Source of the DNA: Pisolithus tinctorius
Taxonomy: Eukaryota > Basidiomycota > Agaricomycetes > Boletales > Pisolithaceae
Assembly (NCBI GenBank): GCA_024663395.1
Contig: JANFAH010000057.1
Location: 1 to 64,000, forward strand
Reading direction: 5' to 3'
Length of the DNA stretch: 64,000 bases
Shown: positions 47,062 to 57,925 of the stretch, one piece after another
How positions within the stretch are numbered: the stretch's first letter is position 1
Layout: each line of letters begins with the position of its first letter
Made by a program: the position numbers and the translations under genes
The notes under the pieces: generated by a model
Databases searched by the model: none
The model's input: only the letters and a program-made list of their open reading frames with translations
Told to the model about the DNA's origin: nothing

Positions 47062-49022
47062 TCATACAAGCTCCACGAAATTGGCCGGAAAGATGCCTTC
47101 CTTGCCATGAACTTTCCCGGTCCACCTGTAAACAATCACCACAACCAGTGGAGTCGTCAACGGAAGTACGACGAAAAATAAAGATGACTTACCAGTCGTC
47201 CGTGCTGTCGCTCTTACGAGTGACAACGATAACATCTCCTTTCGAGAAAGTAAGATCACCAGCCTACCCTCCACCAGATCAGAAAGAAAGTTTAGCCCAA
47301 CGAGAAAGCGATCACGCAAACAAACACACACGCACCTCGACGGCATGAAAGTCAAAAAGCGCAATAGCGCGAGCGACTCCCTCCTGAGGAGAAAGTGGTT
47401 GAGTCAGTTCTCGCCTAGCATCGATGACAAACGGCTGCTCGAGACCATCCGCTGCTTTTCCAACAGGAAGAGAATTCTGATAATGCGGAGGAACATCAGA
47501 AAATGGGTCATCATAATTCGGCACAGTGTTTGGCGGTTGATGCGTGAAGGGAACACTAAGTGAACGGTAATGTGAAACTGCCAGTCCCCCAATGAAAAAA
47601 AGTCTCGTAATCAAGTAAGGAAGACGCACGATCATTGCCAGATGTTGATCCAATGTGCCGCCCATCCAAGCTAATACTCTGCGAAGCGCGATGTCGATCC
47701 AAAGGGCGAGACGACAACGTTGAGTCAAAAGTCTCGGGAGGAGGGCCCAAGTCACTGGTGGTGTCAGAGTACGAGCTATAATCATTTGACGTGACCCAGT
47801 GTCGTGGAGGGAATTCTAGACCTTTCTTCTTGCCGAAAAGCGAAGAACGCTGACGTCCTCCTGTGGGTGTGACCTGAGGCGAGGCAGGTTTACCGCCGGG
47901 AGCCGTAGTACCACCACTGGTATCAAACGGGTACGAAGCTGGCTCATCAACGCGGTCATCGATCCATCTTCTCGTTCCCGGAATGCCAGTACACGTTTCG
48001 AGAGTCCTGACTAGGGAAGACGCCCACTCAGGACGAGGAACGGCACCACTAAGAAGCATCTTAGCCGTGACATCTTGTTTGTACGCAAGCGCATTGGCAT
48101 CCTGGCGCTGGACGATGACAGACCCTTCGACGGAGACTCCTCCGAAGAGTCCCCTTGTCTTTGAGTAGCTGTACCTAAAGAGAGTTCGATATATTATATC
48201 GAGCAACACGCGCAGTGATGATACTACAATACGTACATTGCAGCAACTTTTCCACTAGAGTTTACGGAACCAAGTGCCTCGCCGTTGCGGCCTAGAGGCC
48301 CAATGGCGACACTCAGATTTCCACCAAGCGTCAACGACCCGGAAGACATGAACGATTTCTAACGTTTCATAAAATCCGTTTAGATGAGTTTGGCCCGCAT
48401 ATATGTGTTACCGACACCTACAACTGCCTGGGTATGGACTGTCAGTTAGGTGAGTTCGTGGCACAGACATTGATGGAAACTCACAGAAGTTGAGTTAAGG
48501 ACAATCAAGAAATCCGTCAATTCTGCACCAACCTGGCCTCCCACACCCAATCCAGCACATCCAATTGCACTGGGGGCAGACCAGTCTGAAAAAAATGTGA
48601 GATCGTTTGGGTGGGGCTAGTACAGAGCTGAAGAAGAAGGGACCTACTTCCATCACCTAACTTTGCGATAACGACGCCGGTGCCAGCCCTGGCTGAGAAT
48701 AAGAACCCGGCCTTGAAGACAGTGAAGATAGCAAATCCTTTGGCATTCTCAAGTACGTTTCGCGGGATGACCTATGTAGTAGCAAAAGAGCATTAGCGAT
48801 GGATCTTGCAATGAAAGCGAGCCCGCACGAACACCATCGAGACCGTTATTCTTACTGTCGACGAAGGAGCTAACTGCAAGAGATGTGTGTCACAGGTGTC
48901 TGCTTATTATGACGTATGTGTGAGAGAGAGATGGGTGAGCTCTCTGACTCACAGATTCTGGCTGCTTTCTCGCATTCCTTGGGCAGTGTTTGTGGTAGGG
49001 CAGTATTTATAAGCTTCATCAT
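47062..49022 (-). CDS. YSC84: SYLF-SH3 actin protein Ysc84/Lsb3
   Basis: Actin-binding protein of endocytic patches. The N-terminus MMKLINTALPQTLPKECEKAARI opens the SYLF domain, which runs over several short exons: VIPRNVLENAKGFAIFTVFK, ARAGTGVVIAKLGDGSWSAP, IGCAGLGVGGQVGAELTDF, SLTLGGNLSVAIGPLGRNG, YSYSKTRGLFGGVSVEGSV and IVQRQDANALAY. A Ser/Pro-rich linker follows (residues roughly 220-380). The C-terminal SH3 is split by introns: AIALFDFHAVE, GDLTFSKGDVIVV, WTGKVHGKEGIFPANFVELV, stop at 47062. A second ATG at 49019 would serve equally. Domain assignment firm. Confidence 0.92.
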
Positions 49023-50345
49023 GTATCGATTGGCGTGACGGGGGAAGGACGGCCACTAGGACGCTACCACTCTATGGCGAGTCTGAGAGACTTTCGAGTA
49101 GAGCGGCACCACCGCAGTAGGAGCAGGACATGCAAAGGCAGTACTGTCTCCTTGCGCAGTAAGACTAGGACTCATGGTAACACGGCACAATCCGACTCGA
49201 GCTCACGAAAGCAGTATTCGCGTCCCAGTTGCACACGAATATAGGAAAACGCAACTACATATCCTTCGTTGCTCTAGGAAGATTACAGTAATTTCCTAGT
49301 CATCCTATGAGACCACGTTTATCTCAAGTTTGTTTGGGTTTAGACATGTTTACACGAGAAGAGTCGTAGCATAGCCACCTTTGGCTTGCCTGCGCGTCAT
49401 TGCTCACGTCGTCGCTGCAGGCCTGGCAGTTTCAGGGGCTAGGCTGAACCCTCACTGACCGGTTCCCTCTTAATTTCCCGTAGTCTTTATCTTCTTTTCT
49501 GACCGGTTCTCCCCATCTTGCTAGCGTAGCATTTTTGAGGAGCCTAATCCTCCCTCCCGCTTTCTACGCATCCCAGAGTAGCGTTCATCTCGCGTATGGT
49601 TTTGCGTTTACTGATGTATTTTTATGGCCGTTTGTCCTACCCTACGGTGCTCACATTTTCGAGTGTTATGCTATGTGGGGCTGTGCTCATTGCAACCCTG
49701 GTTTTCGCTATTCTTACCCTCCTATCTGAAGCCGATCAGCCAGTAATAAACCAGCCCTACAGAGACGCTTGGATGTGGTACAATTCGGCGCAGCAATCCT
49801 ACGAAGGTCCACATCCACTCCGATGACTGACTTGAACCTGAATCCTGCATACATTGAACCCCCTCCTGAACAATGTGGCAGGTGAACAGCGATCGGTTGG
49901 TCTGTATCGGTAGGAATCGCTCACTGGAGTTTACTACAGTGGATCGCGTTATTTAACACGGCTTCAGCTAGCTTCCGCGATCGGAACGTCACCCGAACAT
50001 ACACATCGCACAGCAGAAAAGCTCCCGGCCCCAAAATGAAACACTGTTCGGCGTTCTGTGGGTTTCAACTGCATCCGTTCCTCACAGCCACCTAGAGAAT
50101 GAGGCTAGGAGCCTGCACCCGCAACCGACTGCACCCGTTGCACAGATTATGCTGCACAGCCTTTATGGTCATCTGTATGGGTGCGTCTTCCGGCATATTG
50201 ATGGCGGTCCCTTGTCGTGACCGGTCCGCTGCACGTTGCCTACAAAAGAAGGGCGTTGATGCTCCATCGTCCTACCCCATCACCTTCCTATCCCTTCATC
50301 CCGTTGTCTTCATCGTCCTAAAATCGCGGGTGCACATCCCAAGCA
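49023..50345. other. Intergenic, no supported gene
   Basis: Holds the YSC84 promoter and the promoter of the membrane protein at 50346. Overlapping frames at 49535-49826 contain hydrophobic stretches but no start context or splice continuation to support a gene. Confidence 0.4.
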
Positions 50346-51337
50346 ATGTCTCTCGACAGCCAAGGCATCCTCGCAGCAGTAACTCTCGTGATCTATCTCC
50401 CAATACTCTTTCTCGCGGTCCGCATCGCGATCAAATATGGACTCCAAAATTGCTGGATACTTCTCGTCATGTTTAGTTTGAGTACGTCTGCATTTTCCCG
50501 TGTCTTTCTCATCGACTAACCATGCCACACCATAGTACGGATCATCGGAGGGGCGTTACTAGTAGCTGCCGAAGAAGTAACGCCGGCTGTGACTGGCCTC
50601 TATATTGGAGGGTATGCCTTGGAGGCATCTGGTTTATCACCGCTATTGTTGTCCACCCTCTCGTTGTTGCAGCAAACGTGGGTTTGCCCCGCTAACCATT
50701 TCAACGAACAAGGCTGACTAACTCGTGCACAGGACACAGACTCCAGATGGACAGTTGAAATATGGCCGCGTCTTCAGGTTACTGCACTTGGTGGGAATGG
50801 GTGCTTTGGCTTTGACCATCGCCGGCATCTCAATCAGCTCGTCATCGGGAACTACTATGCGCCGTGCAGGTGTACTTCTTTTTGCTGCGCTGTACATCAT
50901 ACTTGTCATCGGTACCCTTGCCCAATGGGCTACTAAGCAACAGGTCATGAAATACCGCAAACAGGTATGTCATAATAACCTCTCCGCAGATAACTCCTTT
51001 TAATTCACTTTGCAATACTTGAAAACAGCTCTTGATTGCTATTTCGGTTGCTTTACCCTTCCTTGCCGTCCGCACACTATACAGCGTGCTCTCCACGTTC
51101 TCATCGAGTACATTCATCGTCACAGACTCGACGACGACGACCTCTACGTCAGATGGCGCCCTTGCCAAATTCAACTTGATCACTGGCGAATGGCAGATAT
51201 TCTTCGCAATGGACATGCTCATGGAGTACATTTGCGTACTTGTTTACGTTTTCGCGGGCTTGAAGCTGAAGCTGGACCAAGACTATGAACTGCAGGACCA
51301 TGAGGATTACCCGCTTCACCCCCCAAAACCCTACTAG
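50346..51337 (+). CDS. Fungal multi-span membrane protein (DUF7702-like)
   Basis: Starts MSLDSQGILAAVTLVIYLPI. Exons join through a donor after FSL (50479 region) to IRIIGGALLVAAEEVTPAV, after LLQQ to TQTPDGQLKYGRVFRLLHL, and after KYRKQ to LLIAISVALPFLAVRTLYSV. Six or seven hydrophobic spans are visible, including GALALTIAGISI, AGVLLFAALYIILVIGTLAQW and FFAMDMLMEYICVLVYVFAG, then a short acidic tail ending HPPKPY. Layout and the VRTLYSV and MDMLMEY motifs fit the fungal DUF7702 membrane family, whose function is unknown. I assign it from pattern memory, so the family name is moderately sure. Confidence 0.78.
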
Positions 51338-52143
51338 AGCTTGTAACATTACGACTTTCCAGAGCATTACGATACGATTCGATGGACGACGACCATACCA
51401 TACATTGTAACTGTTACCGTCACTAGCGATAACATATATATTTGTTTTATGTAGTAGAAGGATATCTGTCAGCGATGTCAGAGCTGCAGAGTCAAGCCCT
51501 TCCCATGCTGCCTCTAAGGGCAGTCGCCAACGAGTCTGGGAAGCGCTCCGGCTTAGTTGAGCTCCTTGGACTGTCCGTCTTCCCTCCAAACTGCATACCC
51601 GTAGCCATGCGCAATGTTGCTGACAGAGAGTTGCTCCGTTTCCTATGCCCGAAGCCGAGTGGAGGTTTGTGAAAAAAACCTGCGAACTTGCCACGCGTGG
51701 ACAACCAACGTAATTACATAATACACAATTCAGCCCCTATCTGCAATTCTGCATGAGCGTCAACGACTCGTCACGTATACCAGACCATTTTAATGACCCT
51801 TATAAGGAAACGCGCAGGCGTTGTCAGGAGCCTCGAAAATTTGCGACAGGGAATGGCGATCTTTGCAAACACGGAGGAGTTCAAAGATGTAGTGGTTATT
51901 CGACAGCAATACGAGGAGTGGCGCAGCGAGCGGATAAAGAGATGGTGGGGTGAATGCTGCCCAATAGTACGAGTGTGTAGATAGGAAGTACTCGCAATAG
52001 TTTGTTCTTCGGGTCCCTCGCCTCCCCGTTACACTGGAACTCGACCCCCCCCCTTCATGATAGGTTAAAAATCGATGCACGCGTACTGTCCTTAGGTATA
52101 GGTACGAGTAAGAGTGAGTGTAACATGTGTAGAGCGACAGAGT
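51338..52143. other. Intergenic, no supported gene
   Basis: Between convergent gene ends. Frames at 51442-51704 and 51753-51984 overlap on both strands without motif. Confidence 0.4.
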
Positions 52144-53052
<909 letters not shown>

Positions 53053-54149
53053 TATTCTGCAGACGCATTTGGTTTCAAGTCCTGTGCAACCCGTCCGCCG
53101 GCTGACATAATCAAGGAAGAGCACGGGGTCCCACGGCTCAACCCACCCCGCACGAGGGTATTCTCACAAGAGACACCTTGCTTCGCTCCGGCGGTAGAGA
53201 TGTTACATATCTGATATTATAAGCTGCAAATTGTGGCGTTGGTGTCTCCCCATGTGACGTCCGGGCACTGGTGCCATTTTTTGAATTGCTTTTGGTTCAC
53301 ACCGCCGCCATTCTTCGCATTGCTTTGGGGCATGTCTCCATGCTTTCATTGATGTAATTCATATGGTATAGTGAGCACTACGACAGGATCGATAACAATA
53401 TCTACGAGGATCACCCCAAATGCAGTAATTCACTTCAAACATTTGACTGGGGCTCAACGAAAGAAAGAAAAAACACCACTTGCAATTCACAGCTAAACTA
53501 GCAACACAATAATTTAAAAAAAGCTAATGAGAAAGAAATCCATCAGACAGACACCCGACTCGCTGGTTCTGGTTCACTGAACTGCAAGCAGCCCAACAAA
53601 GCACAGAACCAAACGTCCTCGAGACCCCGCCGGAGCGAAAGGCCATGTTCTCTGTCGAACGAGTGGGCACGGATGTCATCGAGTGGATTTGAAGGATGTG
53701 GCATGTGTAAACATGCGAGACTCGAGTTAGTTTCTATAAAATAGATCCTAGCTGAGTATGTTCTGAGGAAACAAGGATGTCGGGGTGGGGTTTATATACG
53801 TTTCAGAGGTGGTCCGTGCGCACGGACACGTGATGTCTTTAGGGCTAGTATGTAGTATTGGAGGCCAGGGGCTAAGGATAGCATGTGAATTGTCTGTGCA
53901 AATTCGCATGTCCTAAGTAGCTACGTCATCGAAGCAGCATCTCTCCGAACGTGATGTTGGTGGTCACTTTTGGATTACATTCCATCCCATTGTTCGTACA
54001 GATAAAGATTGCGATAGGGGCGGTAGAACAGGATGGGCTGCGGTTTTGGTTGATCGTGCAGGTCGTAATAGTACCCAACCGAGGAATTCGCTGCTATCAG
54101 TCATCTTTCTGCAAAATGACAATATTTGGGTGGGTCGACACTGTGGATT
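53053..54149. other. Intergenic, no supported gene
   Basis: About 1.1 kb upstream of SEC4. AT-rich with several A runs near 53465-53530; no coding signal that I can support. Confidence 0.45.
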
Positions 54150-54400
54150 GCGCCAACACGAATCCAAGGTCAATCAGGATGTCCAGAGGGACATAGGTCC
54201 AATGCCTCAGAGACAGCTCAATTGTCTCGTCTCAAGTCATGCATCGCAGCTTGTTTCTGGAACCGTCTCATGAGGTCACAAGCAGATTTCCGAGAGTTAC
54301 GCAGCTCCCCCCTGAGACAGAAGGCAAGGTGGTGGAGCGATGAGCATGTCCAGAGGGACATGGCTGCAATGCTGAAAGGACGCACGCTCGTCATCTACCT
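54150..54400 (-). pseudogene. TPR-array gene fragment
   Basis: On the minus strand this aligns with repeats of the TPR gene at 28264-31050, for example the stretch TCAATCAGGATGTCCAGAGG (plus strand) against TCGATCAGGATGTCCAGAGG near 29491. It holds one to two repeat units, with gaps and frame breaks, and no flanking gene. A dispersed relic of the same family. Confidence 0.7.
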
Positions 54401-55123
54401 GTAATTCATCATCCTGAGTCTTCAGAAGGTCACATTCCAACTGGTGTTTTAATCCGCAGAGCTACGAGCTTGCTATCTACTTCGGCGATTTCACTTGTGA
54501 TCAGGTTCTGTTACGAGACATCACCATAATGCAATTAGCCGTAGGGATTTACTGAGCAGACGAACATGTAAACGTTCCTTGTCCCGGTTGAATCGATGAT
54601 CCGCTGCGACTGTCGTGAGAGCTCGTCCTCGCCATGTAGTTTCGTTGTGCTCATGCTCTCCCGCGGCATCCTCTCGGCCCTCCTCTTCCCAGGATCAACC
54701 ACCAGAGCACCTCCGCGAGCCAAGCTTTGTACTTCCTCCCCCTCTTCCCCTAGGCTCGGCGTACTCCTTGTGGGCAACCCCTGCCTTAATCAGGGTTGCG
54801 CGTATCCACATCCCGTACCTGCCGTCTCCTCATTTTCTTCCTGTCCGAACTCGGAACCGTTGCATTGAATCCGCGGAGAAGGCACCCTCTGGTTCGGGTA
54901 CTTCAGCACCGAGGAGCTCTCACTGCGGGAAGTGAAGTCAGTTTTTTTTCAGTGACTGAGACGCTGATATCGTATATTTAAGGGAGAACTTTGGGTATTT
55001 CGAGTACATATTTCGCTAATGTTGCTCAGTTTATTACTAAACTAATGGGTCGATGACGGGCACTTCAAACCCTCCACCTGAACCTGGGCACCCATATCTT
55101 CGAGAAACGCACAGAGACAAGTC
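54401..55123. other. No supported gene
   Basis: Open frames exist on both strands at 54535-54935 but are compositionally biased (Ser/Pro or Arg/Glu) and mutually antisense. The part near 55053-55130 (PPPEPGHPYLRETHRDK) may be the decayed 5' end of the following pseudogene. Confidence 0.35.
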
Positions 55124-56005
55124 ATGCAAAGGCTTTCTCTCATATCATGGAACATCGACGCCTTCTCCTTGCGGGCCATCTTACGCGCCAAACTCATCCT
55201 CAGCCATATCCTCGAGGGACCGAAATCTCCTAATATCGTCGAAGTTACGCCCGATGTCCGCACCTCTCTCCTGAAGGATGCGAGAGTGCGTGCTACCTTC
55301 CTGGCGGCTGATGCCGAGGACCAAATGTTGTTTGAGAAAGTACCCTTTGCGACCATGACGTTGCTGTCCCACGCGTGCCTTACCTCTGGCCTGTATTTGC
55401 AGAAGGAAGATGATGAGATCGAGGGAGGGGAAAAGTTCATGCTCGGGTGCTTCTCCCGAGTAACACTCCCGAGCAAGTATGGGAGGGACGCACTTTGTGT
55501 GGAGATCATTCCCCCAAGTGTGCCGGGCACATTCTGAGTCCGTCTCATCAACGTGCACCTTGACTCGCTCGGGGATACGCTACATTACCCCGCCCAGCAA
55601 ATGGAGATACTGGCCAACACCCTGTGCGAGCCGGGATGCAGTGGCGGGATCATTGCGGGTGACTTCAATGCCATCAGCCCCGAGGATGATGGGCTTGTTG
55701 ACAAGAACAAACTGGTAGGTGCGTGGGTCGCATTGCATGGGAGGGGAGACCCTGATGGAGCTACGTGGGGTGTTGGCATGGAGCAGCGGGACAGACTGGG
55801 GCCAGGCAGGTTGGACAAGGTTGTAATGATGGGCTTAAAGGCTAAGGAAATGGAAGTCCTGCGCCCTGGTCCTATTGAGGTGCCCAGGCCGGGCAAGATA
55901 CCTCTCGAGATCCCTTGGAGTGACCATTGCGGCCTGAGATGTACCTTTACCATCTCAGTACTGTCAAGTAGGTTTGGGCTGGTATCCTCATTGTCGAGTC
56001 CCTGA
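55124..56005 (+). pseudogene. TDP2-like endonuclease/exonuclease/phosphatase, broken
   Basis: Magnesium-dependent phosphodiesterase fold, nearest in motif pattern to tyrosyl-DNA phosphodiesterase 2. Visible motifs: LISWNIDAFS at the start, EVTPDVRTSLL, LINVHLDSLGDTLHY, GGIIAGDFNAISPED, RLDKVVMMGLKAKEMEVL, PWSDHCGLRCTF. Two defects: an in-frame TGA at 55535-55537 inside one continuous frame, and loss of the LQ of the catalytic LQE motif (the sequence runs NIVEV where I would expect IIFLQEV). Both halves otherwise keep the same frame. Such genes occur in many copies in mushrooms; this one is probably dead. Confidence 0.75.
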
Positions 56006-56873
56006 GACATCGACATTCCAGTTGTGACAGATACGTGTTCTTTGGACATCGCTCAGTTCGCGTGGTTATGTAGAATAGTAAAGCATTGCTATGGGATGTA
56101 AATACAGGGGGAAGCAATACGAGGGTGAATCTAATAGATACTCGAGGGGTGAAGTGGAGAGAGGGATTGGGGGAAGTGCAAAGCGCTTGCCGGCTCCGAA
56201 CGGCAGCGATAACCTGCTGAATGGGCATGAGCTGCGAGGGCAGGTGGGAACACCTTGGGGGACGGACGTACTGGCGGGTTGTGCCGGCGCGCTCGGGACC
56301 CCGGGAAGTGACTGAGAGCAATACAGCTACGATCACGGTGCCAACCTCAGTCCCATTTGGACACTAGGACACAAAGTGGGGTAGGAGAAAGCATGACTTG
56401 ATTGGTATTCAATCACAGCGCCTCCCGTTGAAATGAGTTTTCTGTGGCAAGCCTGAAGGACAGAAGGGAACTATGGATGAAGCAATATCGAGTGTGCAAA
56501 TGAAAGGTTCGCGCTAAGCAGGTTGGCATCAGTCAAGTGATCTTCCTTTGTTTCAACGATCTGCAGCTCGCGTAAGGTGACGCGGCGGGCACCAATAGTT
56601 AGACGCATCACGGCACGTCCGATGGTCCGTTCAAAACACCGTTGGTGACCGGAGTAACTAAATAACAGGTTAGCAGAGTTGTCGCGCGGCGGGAAAGGAG
56701 CTCCGTCCGTTTGCCATACATAGGTTCCCTCCTATCTTCAGAAAACTTGGACTTGGAGGTGGAAGCTATACCGTTGCATCACAAGGAGGTATCCAGTTGA
56801 CTCACCATGACTCCGATAGACTATATGACAATACTACGAGTGCCTCCTATACTCCCTCATTCCTCCTTCACAA
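56006..56873. other. Intergenic, no supported gene
   Basis: Mixed-composition spacer. The frame at 56091-56315 is Gly-rich and not supported. No repeat was seen before the array that begins at 56922. Confidence 0.4.
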
Positions 56874-57818
56874 TGTCTCATGTCGCCCCGTCGAAATCTG
56901 AATTCCGTGGTGCATCCACTAGTAAGCTCTAAGTTGTGTTAGCCACCCGTTGACCCACCCATCGATCCTAGGGTGTAGATGCAGTACCCGCTAAGGGTCC
57001 ACTCATGTTGAGCCGTGCCTTTGTTGATGACCACCAGAAAGGTAGGCTCTAAGCTCTGTTATCTACCCGCTGACCCACCCATCCGTTGCCGTGCGTAGAT
57101 GCAGTACCCGTCAAGGGTCTACAATTCGCATCTGGTATCGATAGCCATTGAAAAGGTAAGCTCTAAGTTGTGTTAGCCACCCGTTGACCCACTCTCGATT
57201 CCCGTGTGCAGACGCAGTATCTGCCAAGGGTCTACGATTCACATTTGGTCCAGACTCTATTGATGACTACCAGGAAGGTAAGGTCTAAGCTGTGTTAGCC
57301 ACCCGCTGACCCACCCATCCATTCCTGTGTGTAGATGCAGAACCCACCGAGGAGAATCCGTCCGAACAAGACATTGCGGTAGCGTATGCAGATCTCTCTC
57401 TGTCCTCAATCGTTTACAGCCGCTGGTCACGTCAAGTGTTCTACAGGGGATTTGTGCATTGCACCAAGACATCTCTGCGCTGTCGCGTAAACTTGACGAA
57501 TCCTTTGGACGTGTCGACGAGTCGATAGCATCCAAAACCATTCCCATCCGAGTATTCCCAAATAATAACCATGTAGTTGACCCTAATGCAGTATGGTTTC
57601 ATCCGTCCTTGCTTTATATGGCCAACTTACGTAACTTGACTAGCTGTTGGTCTGCCCCTGCTGCACACCCAGCACGCAGTGTCCCAGTTCAGGGACGACG
57701 AGCTAGATCTGCATGTACAACATTTCGTACTCTAAGACGACAGACTGGGACACGAAGCTTTCTTCCCTACTGTCTTTTATTGGTTCAACCTAGTACAGTA
57801 ATAAGCAGTACTAGCTAG
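56874..57818 (+). CDS. Hypothetical gene with tandem exon-intron units
   Basis: ATG 56874 opens MSHVAPSKSEFRGAST, followed by a donor at 56922. Three short exons then recur, each opening ATGCAGTACCC or a variant of it and each followed by an intron that starts GTAAGCTCTAAG or a variant and contains CACCCGTTGACCCAC or a variant. Exon 2 reads AVPAKGPLMLSRAFVDDHQK and exon 4 AVSAKGLRFTFGPDSIDDYQ; the middle exon contains a TGA unless spliced differently. The last exon reads DAEPTEENPSEQDIAVAYAD, and a further frame gives a helical segment (LHQDISALSRKLDESFGRVDESI) and IPIRVFPNNN, ending near 57818. Function unknown; exact exon chain uncertain. Confidence 0.4.
56922..57345 (+). repeat. Tandem array of about 120-bp exon-plus-intron units
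   Basis: Repeated donors start at 56922, 57042, 57156 and 57278, that is, periods of 120, 114 and 122 bp. Each unit contains an intron of about 57 bp and an exon of about 60 bp; introns are more alike than exons (GTTAGCCACCCG, TGACCCAC). Three full units and a fourth intron. Confidence 0.8.
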
Positions 57819-57925
57819 AATGTATGTATTTACGTGTGCCATTCTACAGCCTATTCACATTCCTCACAATTCAATCTGTCCCAGTCCCCCACAGTCGCGC
57901 CGAATAGTTACGACGAGAGGTGTTG

